Positions 43,497 through 53,309 are shown, numbered from the stretch's first letter. The stretch is DNA of 64,000 bases from Wolbachia endosymbiont of Aedes albopictus (GCF_024804185.1 NZ_CP101657.1:124001-188000), one strand, 5' to 3'. The notes: a model not told the origin generated them from the letters alone. Program-made: numbers and translations.

Positions 43497-44150
43497 TTAA
43501 AAATCAAGGTCAGCGTAATGTTTAGGAGGGGTTAAACCGGAAACTCTCTCTAATAATATCTCACGAAAACAAGGCTTTGATTTAACAATGGAGTACCATT
43601 CTTTTAAAATTTTACTTTTTTCCCATGGAAAACTACTTACATAATCCATTACGGAAATATGCGATGCTAAAGCAATATCAGCTAAAGTAAACTTATCAGT
43701 TGCAAGCCAAACGTTCTTGTTAATTAAGTGTTCGATGTATTCCATATGGCAAGGCAGGTTATGCTGAGCTGCATGAAGAAATCTAGAGTCAGGGCTGCGG
43801 TTAGTAATTACTTTTTCATTCATAATATACTTAGTAACTTCATTGTAAAATTTGTTGTCGAACCAATTGATTAGAGCACGTATTTTAGACTTAATAATAG
43901 TGGATGAACCAAGTAATTTGACGTCACTATTGTAAGTCTCTTCTATATATTCACAAATGGCATTACTATCCGCTATTACAAAGTTATTATCTATTAATAC
44001 TGGTACTTGTCCGGTTGGGTTGATCTTCATGAATTCATTCCGCTTTTCCCACGGATTTTCATACACTAGATCGCAGCCTAATTTTTTTTCTTTTAGGAAA
44101 GCTCTAACTTTTCGTGAAAATGGACAAAGAGGAAAATGATATAAAATCAT
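43497..44150 (-). CDS. Glutathione S-transferase family protein
   Basis: N-terminal thioredoxin-like domain with ILYHFPLCPFSRKVRAFLKE (catalytic-type Cys near residue 8), then INPTGQVPVLID (cis-proline) and ADSNAICEYIEE (glutathione-binding Asp-Ser). The C-terminal all-helical domain includes FTLADIALASHISVMDYV. 217 residues, normal. It could be a stringent starvation A-like or stress GST; the substrate is unknown. A gshA-like gene at 24376 would supply glutathione. Confidence 0.88.
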   Translation of the reverse strand: MILYHFPLCPFSRKVRAFLKEKKLGCDLVYENPWEKRNEFMKINPTGQVPVLIDNNFVIADSNAICEYIEETYNSDVKLLGSSTIIKSKIRALINWFDNKFYNEVTKYIMNEKVITNRSPDSRFLHAAQHNLPCHMEYIEHLINKNVWLATDKFTLADIALASHISVMDYVSSFPWEKSKILKEWYSIVKSKPCFREILLERVSGLTPPKHYADLDF

Positions 44151-44482
44151 AATATCCCTCTTTTATTATCCCAGTACCTATAGGTTGTTATTCCAGTGTG
44201 TGACACTGAAATCCACATCTTTTTTCTCTGGATCCAAGTTGGAATGACAAGAGAAGAGTATTTTAGGTAACAGTTGTTTACTCCAAAGTAATGTTGCAAA
44301 AGGTCTAACATATAAATTATAAGACTAATATAGGATATACCTTGCTAAATAAAAAAAAAAGTATAATATTTTATAAGGTATGCAGACAAAAACTCTGTAA
44401 TTTGGTCAGATTAGAAATGAAGCAGCCATATCAGAACCTTTTTGGGTTGCATACCTATTTCTTATTTGTTTTATCAGAGGCT
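44151..44482. repeat. Intergenic palindromic repeat upstream of dnaX
   Basis: About 44165-44265 contains TTATTCCAGTGTGTGACACTG and CTCTGGATCCAAGTTGGAATGAC palindromic units. The remainder up to the dnaX start is AT-rich; an in-frame upstream extension exists but lacks family similarity. Confidence 0.55.
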
Positions 44483-46084
44483 ATGAATATAGCATTAAAA
44501 CATCGTCCTAGTAGCTTTAAAGATCTAGTAGGTCAAGATATATTAGTGCGTGTATTAGAAAATGCTTTTATTTTAAACAAAATCCCACAATCTATACTGC
44601 TCTCCGGTAGTAGTGGAGTTGGTAAAACCACCACTGCAAGGATAATAGCTTTATGTTTGAATTGTTCCCTGGGGCCAATTTTTGAACCTTGCGGATCATG
44701 TGAAAATTGTCTAGCAATAAAAAATTCAAGCCATCCAGATGTGATTGAAATTGATGCAGCAAGTCACACTAGCATTGACGATATTAAAGTAATCCTGGGA
44801 GATATTTGCTACTCACCTATAAGCTCTAAATTCAAAGTCTACATTATAGATGAAGTACACATGTTATCCAGCAGTGCATTTAACGCGTTACTTAAAACCC
44901 TAGAAGAGCCACCATCTAGTGTAAAATTCATTTTAGCAACTACAGAAATAAAAAAGATACCAATAACTATTATTGCACGTTGTCAAAGATTTGATTTACA
45001 CAACATTCCTGTAGCTAAAATAGTAGAACGTTTAAATGATGTTACACAAAAAGAGAGTTATTTCATTGAAAAGGGAGCATTAGAGTTAATTGCACGACAT
45101 TCTGGAAATTCAATGCGTAACGCCTTGTTTTTGATGAATCAAGCAGTCCTATATAGCAAAGATGGTGCAATATCCACTAAAAATGTGATAGACATACTTG
45201 GCCTAGTGGATAAAGATATTATATTCGATCTATTAGGAGCAATATTAGAAGGTGATTTACAGAAAGCTCTATCAGTGTTTGACAAGGCGATAAAAACAGC
45301 AAACCCACTTAGTATTTTTGAAGGTCTATTGCAAACAATTCAGTTAGTATGCCGTTTTTTGATCACAAAAGAAATTGATAATGCAGTTACAGAGTATGAA
45401 AAGAACAGGGTAAAAGATTTAAGTATAGAGAAGTCTTTAATATTTTTTTCGAGATTGTGGAAGGTGTTGCTTAAAGGTATTCAAGATATAAAAACTTCAA
45501 TATGCAACGATGTTGCTGCTGAAATGATGCTGATTAGTCTTTGCTATCTCTCTGATCTACCTTCTCCAGAACAGGTGATCAAAAAAATTCTTTCACAGAA
45601 TGTAGAGCAAGGAAATAGACAGGGCAGACCTGTTGCACCTTCCCCCTCTGTCATCCAAGTAGCTGACTACTCGGATCCAAAAAAATATGTGGAAAGTAAA
45701 CAACAACCCTACTCTGTCATCCCAGTGCGTGACACTGGGATCCATGTGGAAAATAAACAACAAAATTACGATTTTGATAAGATTTTGCAACTATTAAGGC
45801 GGAGTAACCAAATTTATCTTTACAAACAACTGTGTAATAATCTACAATTAATAGATTGTAAACCTGGATATTTAAAATTAAAAGCTGTATCTAAGTTGGA
45901 TAGTAATTTTTGCAATGATTTAAAAAATTACTTAAATCAGGTGACTCAGCAGGAGTGGGTTATTACAGTTGATACGGGTTATATAAACAGGGAAGTGAGT
46001 AATTTAAATTATGCACCTGCAGTCAAGGATATACTTGACACGTTTAAAGGTGCAAAAGTAGTTAATATAGAAAATAAGGAGTAA
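44483..46084 (+). CDS. dnaX: DNA polymerase III subunit gamma/tau with in-frame repeat insertion
   Basis: Clamp-loader ATPase. From ATG 44483 (GAGG just upstream; family start ALKHRPSSF) the 533-residue product has Walker A GSSGVGKT (42-49), a zinc site with Cys61, 70, 73 and 76, Walker B YIIDEVHMLS and the SRC-like ARCQRFD. The region near 385-425 (PSVIQVADYSDP...SVIPVRDTGIH) is translated from two palindromic repeats at about 45648-45745, inserted in the tau linker, which tolerates length changes. An upstream extension to 44342 lacks family similarity. ybaB follows 3 nt later. Confidence 0.93.
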   Translation: MNIALKHRPSSFKDLVGQDILVRVLENAFILNKIPQSILLSGSSGVGKTTTARIIALCLNCSLGPIFEPCGSCENCLAIKNSSHPDVIEIDAASHTSIDDIKVILGDICYSPISSKFKVYIIDEVHMLSSSAFNALLKTLEEPPSSVKFILATTEIKKIPITIIARCQRFDLHNIPVAKIVERLNDVTQKESYFIEKGALELIARHSGNSMRNALFLMNQAVLYSKDGAISTKNVIDILGLVDKDIIFDLLGAILEGDLQKALSVFDKAIKTANPLSIFEGLLQTIQLVCRFLITKEIDNAVTEYEKNRVKDLSIEKSLIFFSRLWKVLLKGIQDIKTSICNDVAAEMMLISLCYLSDLPSPEQVIKKILSQNVEQGNRQGRPVAPSPSVIQVADYSDPKKYVESKQQPYSVIPVRDTGIHVENKQQNYDFDKILQLLRRSNQIYLYKQLCNNLQLIDCKPGYLKLKAVSKLDSNFCNDLKNYLNQVTQQEWVITVDTGYINREVSNLNYAPAVKDILDTFKGAKVVNIENKE

Positions 46085-46087
46085 GTT

Positions 46088-46420
46088 GTGGATTTTAGTC
46101 AAATAATGAAACAAGCGCAAGAGATGCAAAAAAAGCTTGCAGAAGCTCAAGAAAAATATATTGGGAAAGAGTTTCAAGGTATTTCTGGTGGTGGCAAAGT
46201 TTCTGTATTAGTGGAAGTCATAAAAATAGGTAGCTATAAAGCTAAAAAGGTGAACATAGACTTAGAACTTATGAGAAATGAGGAAAAAGATATAGTAGAG
46301 GATTTAGTAACAGCAGCGTTTAATGATGCCGTTAAAAAAGCAGAAGAAGATATGGCAAATGCAACTTCTGATCTTGCAGGTATGATGGGTTTACCACCTG
46401 GATTTAAACTTCCTTTTTGA
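46088..46420 (+). CDS. ybaB: YbaB/EbfC nucleoid-associated protein
   Basis: Small dimeric DNA-binding protein often encoded right after dnaX. The 110-residue product has MKQAQEMQKKLAEAQEK, the GKEFQGISGGGKVSV core and the Gly/Pro-rich C-terminus GMMGLPPGFKLPF. Initiation is at GTG 46088, 3 nt after the dnaX stop; GGAG lies upstream. Role in recombination or nucleoid organisation is known for homologues only. Confidence 0.94.
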   Translation: MDFSQIMKQAQEMQKKLAEAQEKYIGKEFQGISGGGKVSVLVEVIKIGSYKAKKVNIDLELMRNEEKDIVEDLVTAAFNDAVKKAEEDMANATSDLAGMMGLPPGFKLPF

Positions 46421-46499
46421 ATTTACTACTGAAGTTTCTTTTAGTGTAAGTATTTCCTTTCTAATATTTCCAACGCTAGTACTTCTTTGTATAATGCAC

Positions 46500-46800
46500 C
46501 TATACTAGCACAGCCCTACGTCATACCGCGATTCATTCCATAGCTGTACGAACATTCATTTTTGAAGACAGCAAATGGCGTCATTCCAGTCTGGAATCCA
46601 GCCTTTCCATAATCATTAAAACATTGTATTTTAACATAAAACAGCTATTTTTATGCTCGCCAACTTAATAAAATTCCTGGATCCCAGACTGGGATGACAC
46701 CCTTCTGGTAGGTCCAAATCACAATGTTCATACAGTTGTGCGCGGTATCTCAGCCGCTAACAAGCAGCGGGATGATGAGGTCTTTCGATAGTAAATCTTA
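46500..46800. repeat. Palindromic repeat block upstream of wsp
   Basis: Inverse-orientation copy of the longer repeat at 17390-17560, with GTCATTCCAGTCTGGAATCC and CTGGATCCCAGACTGGGATG palindromes. It ends about 120 nt before the wsp promoter. No gene seen. Confidence 0.65.
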
Positions 46801-46921
46801 CCTGTGTTAGCTATACCAAAAAATCAAAAGTCGTGTAACTCTATTTATTCATTAATAAAATCTTTGTATTCTCCTAAAAGTTAGTTAAAGTATAGAATAT
46901 TTTGTGTTATTAAGTTAGCAC

Positions 46922-46950
46922 TTGACTTAACTTTAGTTGTTACTTAGACT
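46922..46950 (+). promoter_or_regulatory. Candidate wsp promoter
   Basis: TTGACT (46922-46927), 17-nt spacer, TAGACT (46945-46950), 38 nt before the wsp ATG. GAGGAT upstream of the ATG serves as ribosome-binding site. Confidence 0.55.
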
Positions 46951-46987
46951 ACTAAAGTGGAATTTTAATTTTTTTACGAGGATAATT

Positions 46988-47695
46988 ATGCATTATAAAA
47001 AGTTTTTTTCAGCAGCCGCTTTAGCAACGTTGCTAAGCTTATCAAACTCTGCTTTTTCAGATCCTGTTGGTCCAATAAGTGATGAAGAAACTAGCTACTA
47101 CATTCGTTTGCAATACAACGGTGAATTTTTACCTCTTTTCACAAAAGTTGATGGTATTACCTATAAGAAAGACAAGAGTGATTACAGTCCATTAAAACCA
47201 TCTTTTATAGCTGGTGGTGGTGCATTTGGTTACAAAATGGACGACATCAGGGTTGATGTTGAAGGAGTTTATTCATACCTAAACAAAAATGATGTTAAAG
47301 ATGTAGTATTTACCCCAGCAGATACTATTGCGAACAGTTTAACAGCAATTTCAGGACTAGTTAACGTTTATTACGATATAGCAATTGAAGATATGCCTAT
47401 CACTCCATATGTTGGTGTTGGTGTTGGTGCAGCGTATGTCAGCACTCCTTTGAAAACCGCTATAAATAATCAAAACAGTAAATTTGGTTTTGCTGGTCAA
47501 GTAAAAGCTGGTGTCAGCTATGATGTAACTCCAGAAGTCAAACTTTATGCTGGAGCTCGTTATTTCGGTTCTTTTGGTGCTCACTTTGATAGCGAAACTA
47601 CTGGTGCAGATAACAAAAAAGTAGTTACCAAAGATGCATACAAAGTTCTTTACAGCACTGTTGGTGCAGAAGCTGGAGTAGCGTTTAATTTCTAG
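46988..47695 (+). CDS. wsp: Wolbachia surface protein WSP
   Basis: Major outer-membrane beta-barrel protein of Wolbachia, used for strain typing. The 235-residue product has the signal peptide MHYKKFFSAAALATLLSL...AFS, then DPVGPISDEETSYYIRLQYN, the conserved ITPYVGVGVGAAY and ends GVAFNF, a terminal Phe typical of outer-membrane proteins. The four hypervariable loops differ from wMel as I remember it (for example TPLKTAINNQNSKFGFAGQ), so this is a different supergroup A-like allele. Start ATG 46988 is chosen over upstream in-frame codons because the signal peptide begins there. Confidence 0.97.
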   Translation: MHYKKFFSAAALATLLSLSNSAFSDPVGPISDEETSYYIRLQYNGEFLPLFTKVDGITYKKDKSDYSPLKPSFIAGGGAFGYKMDDIRVDVEGVYSYLNKNDVKDVVFTPADTIANSLTAISGLVNVYYDIAIEDMPITPYVGVGVGAAYVSTPLKTAINNQNSKFGFAGQVKAGVSYDVTPEVKLYAGARYFGSFGAHFDSETTGADNKKVVTKDAYKVLYSTVGAEAGVAFNF

Positions 47696-47759
47696 TCTAT
47701 CTCAGTCTTGTTATCCCAGTGGGTTTTTTCTTGTCATTCAAGTAGCATGACACTGGGGT

Positions 47760-48012
47760 GGCTTTGTTGCATAGCAGCAGAAAAACTAGTGATTACTGAC
47801 TAAATTCATTATAGAATGACGATTTAAGGATAAATATGCCACAAAAAGTGAGAGTCAGTAGCCATAGAGAATATAACAAATTTCTAGAAAAAAGAGGAAA
47901 TATTTTTCATTATGGCATAAAAAAGAAAATTCCTCCGAAAAACAACGCAGCAGAGCATTTATCTACCAAAACAATGGTCATGCAAGAGACTTTGCTTGGA
48001 TGTGTGATATAA
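47760..48012 (+). mobile_element. Truncated IS5-family element
   Basis: The left end GGCTTTGTTGCAT resembles IS5-group terminal inverted repeats. It is followed by ATG 47836 and MPQKVRVSSHREYNKFLEKR-like N-terminal transposase sequence. After about 26 residues the sequence leaves the expected transposase and stops at 48012. No DDE residues remain, so it is a relic. Confidence 0.65.
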
Positions 48013-48042
48013 TTTAAATTGTAAGGTCTAAAAAATACTAGC

Positions 48043-49269
48043 ATGAATGAAGTGATAACATTTGGTTGTCGTCTAAATTTTTACGAGAGTGAGTTAATCA
48101 AAGAAGCATTAAAAAAAGCAGAAAGAAAAAATGTTGTTGTGGTCCATAGCTGTGCAGTGACAAACGAAGCAGAACGCCAAGTAAAGCAAAAAATACGTAA
48201 GATCTATAAAAACGACCCAAGTAAAGAAATTATCGTAGTTGGCTGTGCTGTTCAGTTGGATCCAGAAGTTTACAGTAGCATTCCTGGTGTAAGTAAAGTG
48301 CTCGGTAATCAAGATAAGCTAAAAGCTGAAAATTACTTACTAAATGACGATAAAATCTTAGTCAGTGATAACCAAGTAGAACCTGTTCTAATTAATGGAT
48401 TTGAAGATAAATCAAGGGCATTTATTGAAATTCAAAATGGTTGTAATCATAGCTGCACATTTTGCTCAATTACTGAGGCAAGAGGGAATAATCAATCTGT
48501 GCCAATAAACAGTATTATAGAGCAAATTAGGATCTTTGTAGAAAATGGATATCAAGAAGTAGTGTTTACAGGTGTTGATATTACTGACTTTGGTACAGAT
48601 TTGTTTGCTAAGCCGTCACTTGGTTCAATGATTAGGAGAGTTTTAAAAGATATACCAGAGTTGAAGAGGCTAAGACTTTCCTCTATCGATGTTGCTGAGG
48701 TTGATGACGAATTAATGGATTTAATAGCTAATGAGTCAAGACTTATGCCTCATTTACATTTGAGTCTACAATCTGGTAACAATTTAATACTAAAGAGAAT
48801 GAAGCGTCGTCACAACAGGGAACAAGTGATAGAATTTTGTCATAAAATGAAGAGTTTGAGGCCTAATATAGCATTTGGCGCTGATATTATTGCTGGATTT
48901 CCAACAGAAACTGATGAAATGTTTCATGATACAGTTGATTTACTGAAAAAAACAAATATAGTTTACCTACATGGTTTTCCATATTCAGAGCGGAAGAATA
49001 CACCTGCTGCACGAATGCCACAAGTACCAGAGAATGTGCGTAAAGAACGAGTAAAAAATTTAAGAGAAATGAATAGAGAAATGGTGAGTAGCTTTTATCA
49101 ATCTTTGATAGGCACTGAACAAAGTGTTCTGGTTGAGCAAAATAATGTCGGTAGAACAGAAAATTTTGCATTAGTAAAGCTTGAATCAAAAGCTCAAGCC
49201 AAGAGTATTGTGAAAGTTAATGTTAAAGGAGTTGAAAATAATTATCTAATTGGAAATATTCTTTCTTAA
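48043..49269 (+). CDS. mtaB: tRNA t6A37 methylthiotransferase, MtaB type
   Basis: Radical-SAM enzyme that adds a methylthio group to t6A at position 37 of ANN-decoding tRNAs. The 408-residue product has the N-terminal cluster cysteines (FGCRLNFYESE, HSCAVTNEA, VGCAVQLD), the radical-SAM CNHSCTFCSI motif, FTGVDITDFG, LHLSLQSGNN, DIIAGFPTET and a C-terminal TRAM-like region. The short N-terminal domain and FPYSERKNTPAA favour MtaB over MiaB. It is monocistronic here. Confidence 0.9.
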   Translation: MNEVITFGCRLNFYESELIKEALKKAERKNVVVVHSCAVTNEAERQVKQKIRKIYKNDPSKEIIVVGCAVQLDPEVYSSIPGVSKVLGNQDKLKAENYLLNDDKILVSDNQVEPVLINGFEDKSRAFIEIQNGCNHSCTFCSITEARGNNQSVPINSIIEQIRIFVENGYQEVVFTGVDITDFGTDLFAKPSLGSMIRRVLKDIPELKRLRLSSIDVAEVDDELMDLIANESRLMPHLHLSLQSGNNLILKRMKRRHNREQVIEFCHKMKSLRPNIAFGADIIAGFPTETDEMFHDTVDLLKKTNIVYLHGFPYSERKNTPAARMPQVPENVRKERVKNLREMNREMVSSFYQSLIGTEQSVLVEQNNVGRTENFALVKLESKAQAKSIVKVNVKGVENNYLIGNILS

Positions 49270-49314
49270 TTTTTGTACATTAAAGAAATATATGATATAG
49301 TCGTTATACTATAA

Positions 49315-50271
49315 ATGATAATTATGGGTTCATTTGTGATAACTAAAATATCTATTACTTTATTTTTGATTTTCATTCCATGTGTCTATTTTTTTATTAC
49401 TTATATTAGTAATACACACATTGAGCAAGTACAACTCTTAAAACTAGAAACGGACAATAATGAAGATGTAATGCATTCTGAAGAGGTTACTGAGAAAAAA
49501 ATACTAATAAATGATTTAAAATATCAAGAACTTGAAAGTAGTCCTACTGAACAACCTTCTATTCTCCAAGTAGCTGATCAGAAAAATATGTGGTCACGTA
49601 TTGCAGATCAGGCTGATAATGAGCAGATTACAAAGGAAAAATCAAAAAAACTTGATTTTTATGTTAGCGCTAACGGTGGTAAGGTATACCATGATAATTC
49701 AGAAACATTTGTAAAGGGTATAAAGGCAATAGGGGAGAGAGTCCTAACTTTAGTTGAAAGTCATTATGGTTTTATGATAAAAAATATAGTGGCAAATGAA
49801 ATTAAAAGTATACAGCAATTTGATGGTAAAATTGATTTCCAGTGGCTCAACAGCATATCTTTAGGTTACTATGCTGGAGAAAATGGCCGAGTTGATTTTG
49901 AAACCATGTATTCTAGAGCCAATATTGAAAGTAGTAATTCTTCTCTGGTATTTGATAAATCAGCAAGTATATTTGCGTTTTTGTTAAACTTATATTATAA
50001 TCCCAGCGTTCAGGATACACAATTTGCTCCGTACATCGGTCTTGGCATAGGGCCAACAGTTTTTAGATTAAAAAGGATTAATGGGTCACCCCAAAGTTCA
50101 ATGCCACTTAATGTTCCTTGGTTTGCTTATCAAATAAAGCTTGGTATGAACTATTCAATAATCCCAGAAGTAAAAACCTTTCTCGGCTATCGTTACTTTA
50201 GCGTTCCGATACCTGTTGCAGATGACATATCCACTCATAATATTGAAGTTGGTTTGATATTTAATTTTTAG
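49315..50271 (+). CDS. Wsp-like outer-membrane surface protein
   Basis: The C-terminal half is a barrel of the Wsp/P44-Msp2 surface antigen family: LDFYVSANGG, LLNLYYNPSVQD-FAPYIGLGIGPTVF, YQIKLGMNYSIIPEVKTFLGYRYF, ending GLIFNF. The N-terminal 30 residues include a hydrophobic segment (ISITLFLIFIPCVYFFITYI) that may be an uncleaved anchor or signal. Residues about 80-105 (SILQVADQ...RIADQAD) look translated from a repeat fragment. ATG 49324 is an alternative start. It is convergent with the secretin gene, 7 nt apart. Confidence 0.75.
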   Translation: MIIMGSFVITKISITLFLIFIPCVYFFITYISNTHIEQVQLLKLETDNNEDVMHSEEVTEKKILINDLKYQELESSPTEQPSILQVADQKNMWSRIADQADNEQITKEKSKKLDFYVSANGGKVYHDNSETFVKGIKAIGERVLTLVESHYGFMIKNIVANEIKSIQQFDGKIDFQWLNSISLGYYAGENGRVDFETMYSRANIESSNSSLVFDKSASIFAFLLNLYYNPSVQDTQFAPYIGLGIGPTVFRLKRINGSPQSSMPLNVPWFAYQIKLGMNYSIIPEVKTFLGYRYFSVPIPVADDISTHNIEVGLIFNF

Positions 50272-50278
50272 TAGTGAT

Positions 50279-51793
50279 TTAATATATATATAAATTCTTA
50301 TCTTTTCTATCTAACAAACCAAATGTTGGTACGATTGTTGCTTTTAAAAAAAGGACAGTTTCTACTGTTCTAATGTTATTCGCTAGCCTTTTTGACTTCT
50401 GATGTGATGTAGCTTTAAAGCTTTGCTTATCTTCTCTATGTTCTATGAGCCCGCCGATTACCATAATTTCACCGCTCTTAATTTTTAACATAGAGTTCAT
50501 TTCTCTGATTTCAACAATTGGAATGTCGCTATTTAATTTCATTTTACTCTGCTGTGCGATGTACTCTATATCTGGATCTTTAATGTAGCCGTTAATTCTT
50601 GATAAAGTTGGATGTATATCCATGAATATTTCACTAGTATCAATGTTAATGCTTGGGTGGATTATTAGCACAACACCTATTGGAACACTATTCATCTTGG
50701 TAATTAAGGTCTGATTAGAGTTTCTAGTATCTTTTTGTATATCGGAAGTAAAATAAATATGGTTTTTGGTAAATGAAATCATCGCTTGCTGATTATTTAT
50801 AGCATGTACTCTAGGGCTTGAAATTACAGTTGAAGCGCCAAATTTGTCTAAATTTTTTACTAAATCTCCTAGATCACTCGCACCAAAGTTCATTGCTAGG
50901 TTAATAATTGAGTTATCTTGATTTATTATAGACTTAGTTCCATCGCGTAAGTCATTTAAGTTTATACCAGAAAGATATTTGTCATCTAACACAACTTCAA
51001 CTATTTTTGCCTCTATCATTACTTGAGAAGACGCTAATTTCTTAACCTTATTAATATATTCTTCAACAGCTTTATGGATATCTTTTCTAGCATTCAAAAT
51101 AATAACGCCAGCTTCTCTGTTGGATGAAAGGAATTCGCCATCATCCACCCCGTTAACATCCATTATTGCATTCAAGCCTTTTTCTAATGAATTCCATAAG
51201 TCACTACTGTATTGAGACCTCATAACATTGTTATAGTTCCTATCAGTGTTACTTCCATCACTGTTAGTAATATTGTTACTAATGACGAAACTGCTTTGAG
51301 CAGAATGTTGAATATTAATGAAGTCTGCGTAATAATTTTGCGCGTATGGCAAGTCCTGCTCAATTCTAATTACACCATTGCTTGTTGAGTAACGCAATTT
51401 GGCGCTATTTGCTATACTCTGAATTACTTCATTTATATTCTTATCTTTTAGCTTTAAAATAATATTACCTGATATTTTTGGGTCTATATCCAAGTTAACG
51501 TCAGAAAGTTTTCCTATCTCAATCAGCAAATCTTTTACTGATACTTCTTCACTAACATTAATAGAAATAAGCTGATTACTGATTGTGAGATCGGGAAACT
51601 CTATTGGTAAAGGCATAATTTCTGGTATTGCCGGTTCATTAATCTCCAAAGAGGTGTTGTATTGCTGCAACGAATAATCGTGCTCACCTATATCATGATG
51701 ATCTTCGTTGCCTATATTAGTGAGATGTTGCTTAGTAGGCAGGTGTGTGCAAGAAATAATGAAGAGGAGTATTAAGCATTTAAAAATAGCCAT
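50279..51793 (-). CDS. Secretin-like outer-membrane protein (PilQ/GspD/MshL type)
   Basis: The 504-residue product has a lipoprotein-like start (LILLFIISCTHLP, lipobox Cys near 15), an N-domain with ISINVSEEVSVKDLLIEIGKL and DPKISGNIILKLKDKN, then a KH-like N1 segment (REAGVIILNARKDIHKAVEEYI) and a C-terminal secretin domain with QVMIEAKIVEVVLDDKYLSGIN, ISSPRVHAINNQQAMI, VPIGVVLIIHPSI and SGEIMVIGGLIEHRE. Secretins form export pores for type II secretion or pili. No pilus or other T2SS gene is nearby, so the partner system is unknown. Confidence 0.85.
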   Translation of the reverse strand: MAIFKCLILLFIISCTHLPTKQHLTNIGNEDHHDIGEHDYSLQQYNTSLEINEPAIPEIMPLPIEFPDLTISNQLISINVSEEVSVKDLLIEIGKLSDVNLDIDPKISGNIILKLKDKNINEVIQSIANSAKLRYSTSNGVIRIEQDLPYAQNYYADFINIQHSAQSSFVISNNITNSDGSNTDRNYNNVMRSQYSSDLWNSLEKGLNAIMDVNGVDDGEFLSSNREAGVIILNARKDIHKAVEEYINKVKKLASSQVMIEAKIVEVVLDDKYLSGINLNDLRDGTKSIINQDNSIINLAMNFGASDLGDLVKNLDKFGASTVISSPRVHAINNQQAMISFTKNHIYFTSDIQKDTRNSNQTLITKMNSVPIGVVLIIHPSINIDTSEIFMDIHPTLSRINGYIKDPDIEYIAQQSKMKLNSDIPIVEIREMNSMLKIKSGEIMVIGGLIEHREDKQSFKATSHQKSKRLANNIRTVETVLFLKATIVPTFGLLDRKDKNLYIY

Positions 51794-51935
51794 TAGAACA
51801 GCATATAGATCTATACTAATAGATTTCTATAAAAATATTAAAAATGTATTTAATTTCGTTTTCATCCAACAGATAATTGTCATATATTAGCTTGACCTGC
51901 ACTGCTATATGTTTTTTTGTACACCCCTCTTGTAC

Positions 51936-53309
51936 TTAAATGTAGAGTAAGTTTTCCAGCATAGCCTTAGTTTTTTTATATATTTTACTTCTTTCTCTGT
52001 ATTTAATAATAGGCTTAAAAATAAATGGTAAGCCTATAATTGTTAAGCTTAGAGCTAGGGTTGAAAGTATACAACAGGCTTTGTGTTTACTATGTAGCTC
52101 TTTTAGGTAAAGCATCAAAAATCTACAAAATTTTTTGTAATTTTCTTCAATGTTTTTTTTGCCATGGGCCTTGCTAATGAACATATCTATTGCAGTATGA
52201 CCGTTATTACACTTAATGTTAAGGTCTGCACCTTTTTCTGTTAACAGCTGAGCTATATCAAAATAATCCTTTTGAACAGCAATATGTAGAGGTGCAAAAC
52301 CTTGTTGCTCACAAATGTTCATATTGGTTCTAACTTCCAATAACATTTTCACAATTTTTGTATTGCCTTTTTTAACTGCCAGTAGCAAGGGAGTTCTGTT
52401 ACATCTAGTAACAGCATCAATGTTTACCTTAAGCTTCAATAAGAGCTTAACTGTTTTAGTGTTACCATTATGGCTAGCTTTATGCAGCCTGGCGTTGCCA
52501 TTAAAATCTTGATCGTTTGCTTCTATTCCCTTTGAAACAAGAAATGTTACCATTTTTCTATTATTATGCTCAATAGCGCAATCCAATGCATCAAAACCAT
52601 GGTTGTTTTTTGTGCAAAAAAACTCTTTAAGTTTAATTTTATCGTTACTTGCTTGCTGTTTTTTTGCAATAAGCTTTACTATTTGCATTTTGTTGTTATA
52701 CGCTGCTAGGAAAAGCGTAGTGTTATTTTCTGTATCTTTGGCTTCTATATTTGCACCTTTCTTTATCAGATATTCTATAATTTCTGCTCTGCTATCATAA
52801 TGTGCGGTGCATTGATAAATGGTTAAAAACAAAGGAGTACGAAAATTGTTATCTTCACATTCGAGATTTGCTCCGCTATCAATTAAAATTTGGACGCTTT
52901 TTTTAGAACCGTATAGTGAAGCTATATGAAGAGGAGTATAGCCCTCTTTAGCGTCTTTTTCATTAATTTTTGTGCCTTTTGTTATCAAAAAATCTATTAA
53001 TTCCGTGTCATCTTGTAGTGCAGGAAGGTGCAGTGGAGTGAATCCATTTTTATCCTTGGAATTAATTGTCAGTTGGTTAACAAAAAGTTTAGCAACTTTC
53101 TTGTGTCCATGCATAATGGCATAATGCAGTGGGTTTCTATTTTCGTTGTCTACGACATTAAAATCAGCTTCGTGCTCTAGTAATGACTTTACTCCAACTA
53201 AATCGCCTTCTTTTGTGAACTTATGCAAGAGAGTGATTCCACTTGCATCTTTTGAGTTAATATCAAATCCATTTTCTACTAATTGGTTTATATCTTCCTC
53301 ACGTGCCAT
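51936..53309 (-). CDS. Ankyrin-repeat protein with C-terminal membrane segment
   Basis: The 457-residue product has about eleven ankyrin repeats from residue 5 to 380 (for example ENRNPLHYAIMHGHKKVAKL, EGYTPLHIASLYGSKKSVQI, QGFAPLHIAVQKDYFDIAQL). A hydrophobic helix follows near 415-435 (CILSTLALSLTIIGLPFIF), then a basic tail. There is no N-terminal signal. The layout suggests a tail-anchored protein displaying ankyrin repeats on a membrane, possibly host-derived after secretion (inference). Confidence 0.88.
   Translation of the reverse strand: MAREEDINQLVENGFDINSKDASGITLLHKFTKEGDLVGVKSLLEHEADFNVVDNENRNPLHYAIMHGHKKVAKLFVNQLTINSKDKNGFTPLHLPALQDDTELIDFLITKGTKINEKDAKEGYTPLHIASLYGSKKSVQILIDSGANLECEDNNFRTPLFLTIYQCTAHYDSRAEIIEYLIKKGANIEAKDTENNTTLFLAAYNNKMQIVKLIAKKQQASNDKIKLKEFFCTKNNHGFDALDCAIEHNNRKMVTFLVSKGIEANDQDFNGNARLHKASHNGNTKTVKLLLKLKVNIDAVTRCNRTPLLLAVKKGNTKIVKMLLEVRTNMNICEQQGFAPLHIAVQKDYFDIAQLLTEKGADLNIKCNNGHTAIDMFISKAHGKKNIEENYKKFCRFLMLYLKELHSKHKACCILSTLALSLTIIGLPFIFKPIIKYRERSKIYKKTKAMLENLLYI

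Noticed and set aside
44342..44482. 47-residue N-terminal extension of DnaX
   Set aside because: DnaX proteins begin near ALKHRPSSF; ATG 44483 has GAGG upstream.
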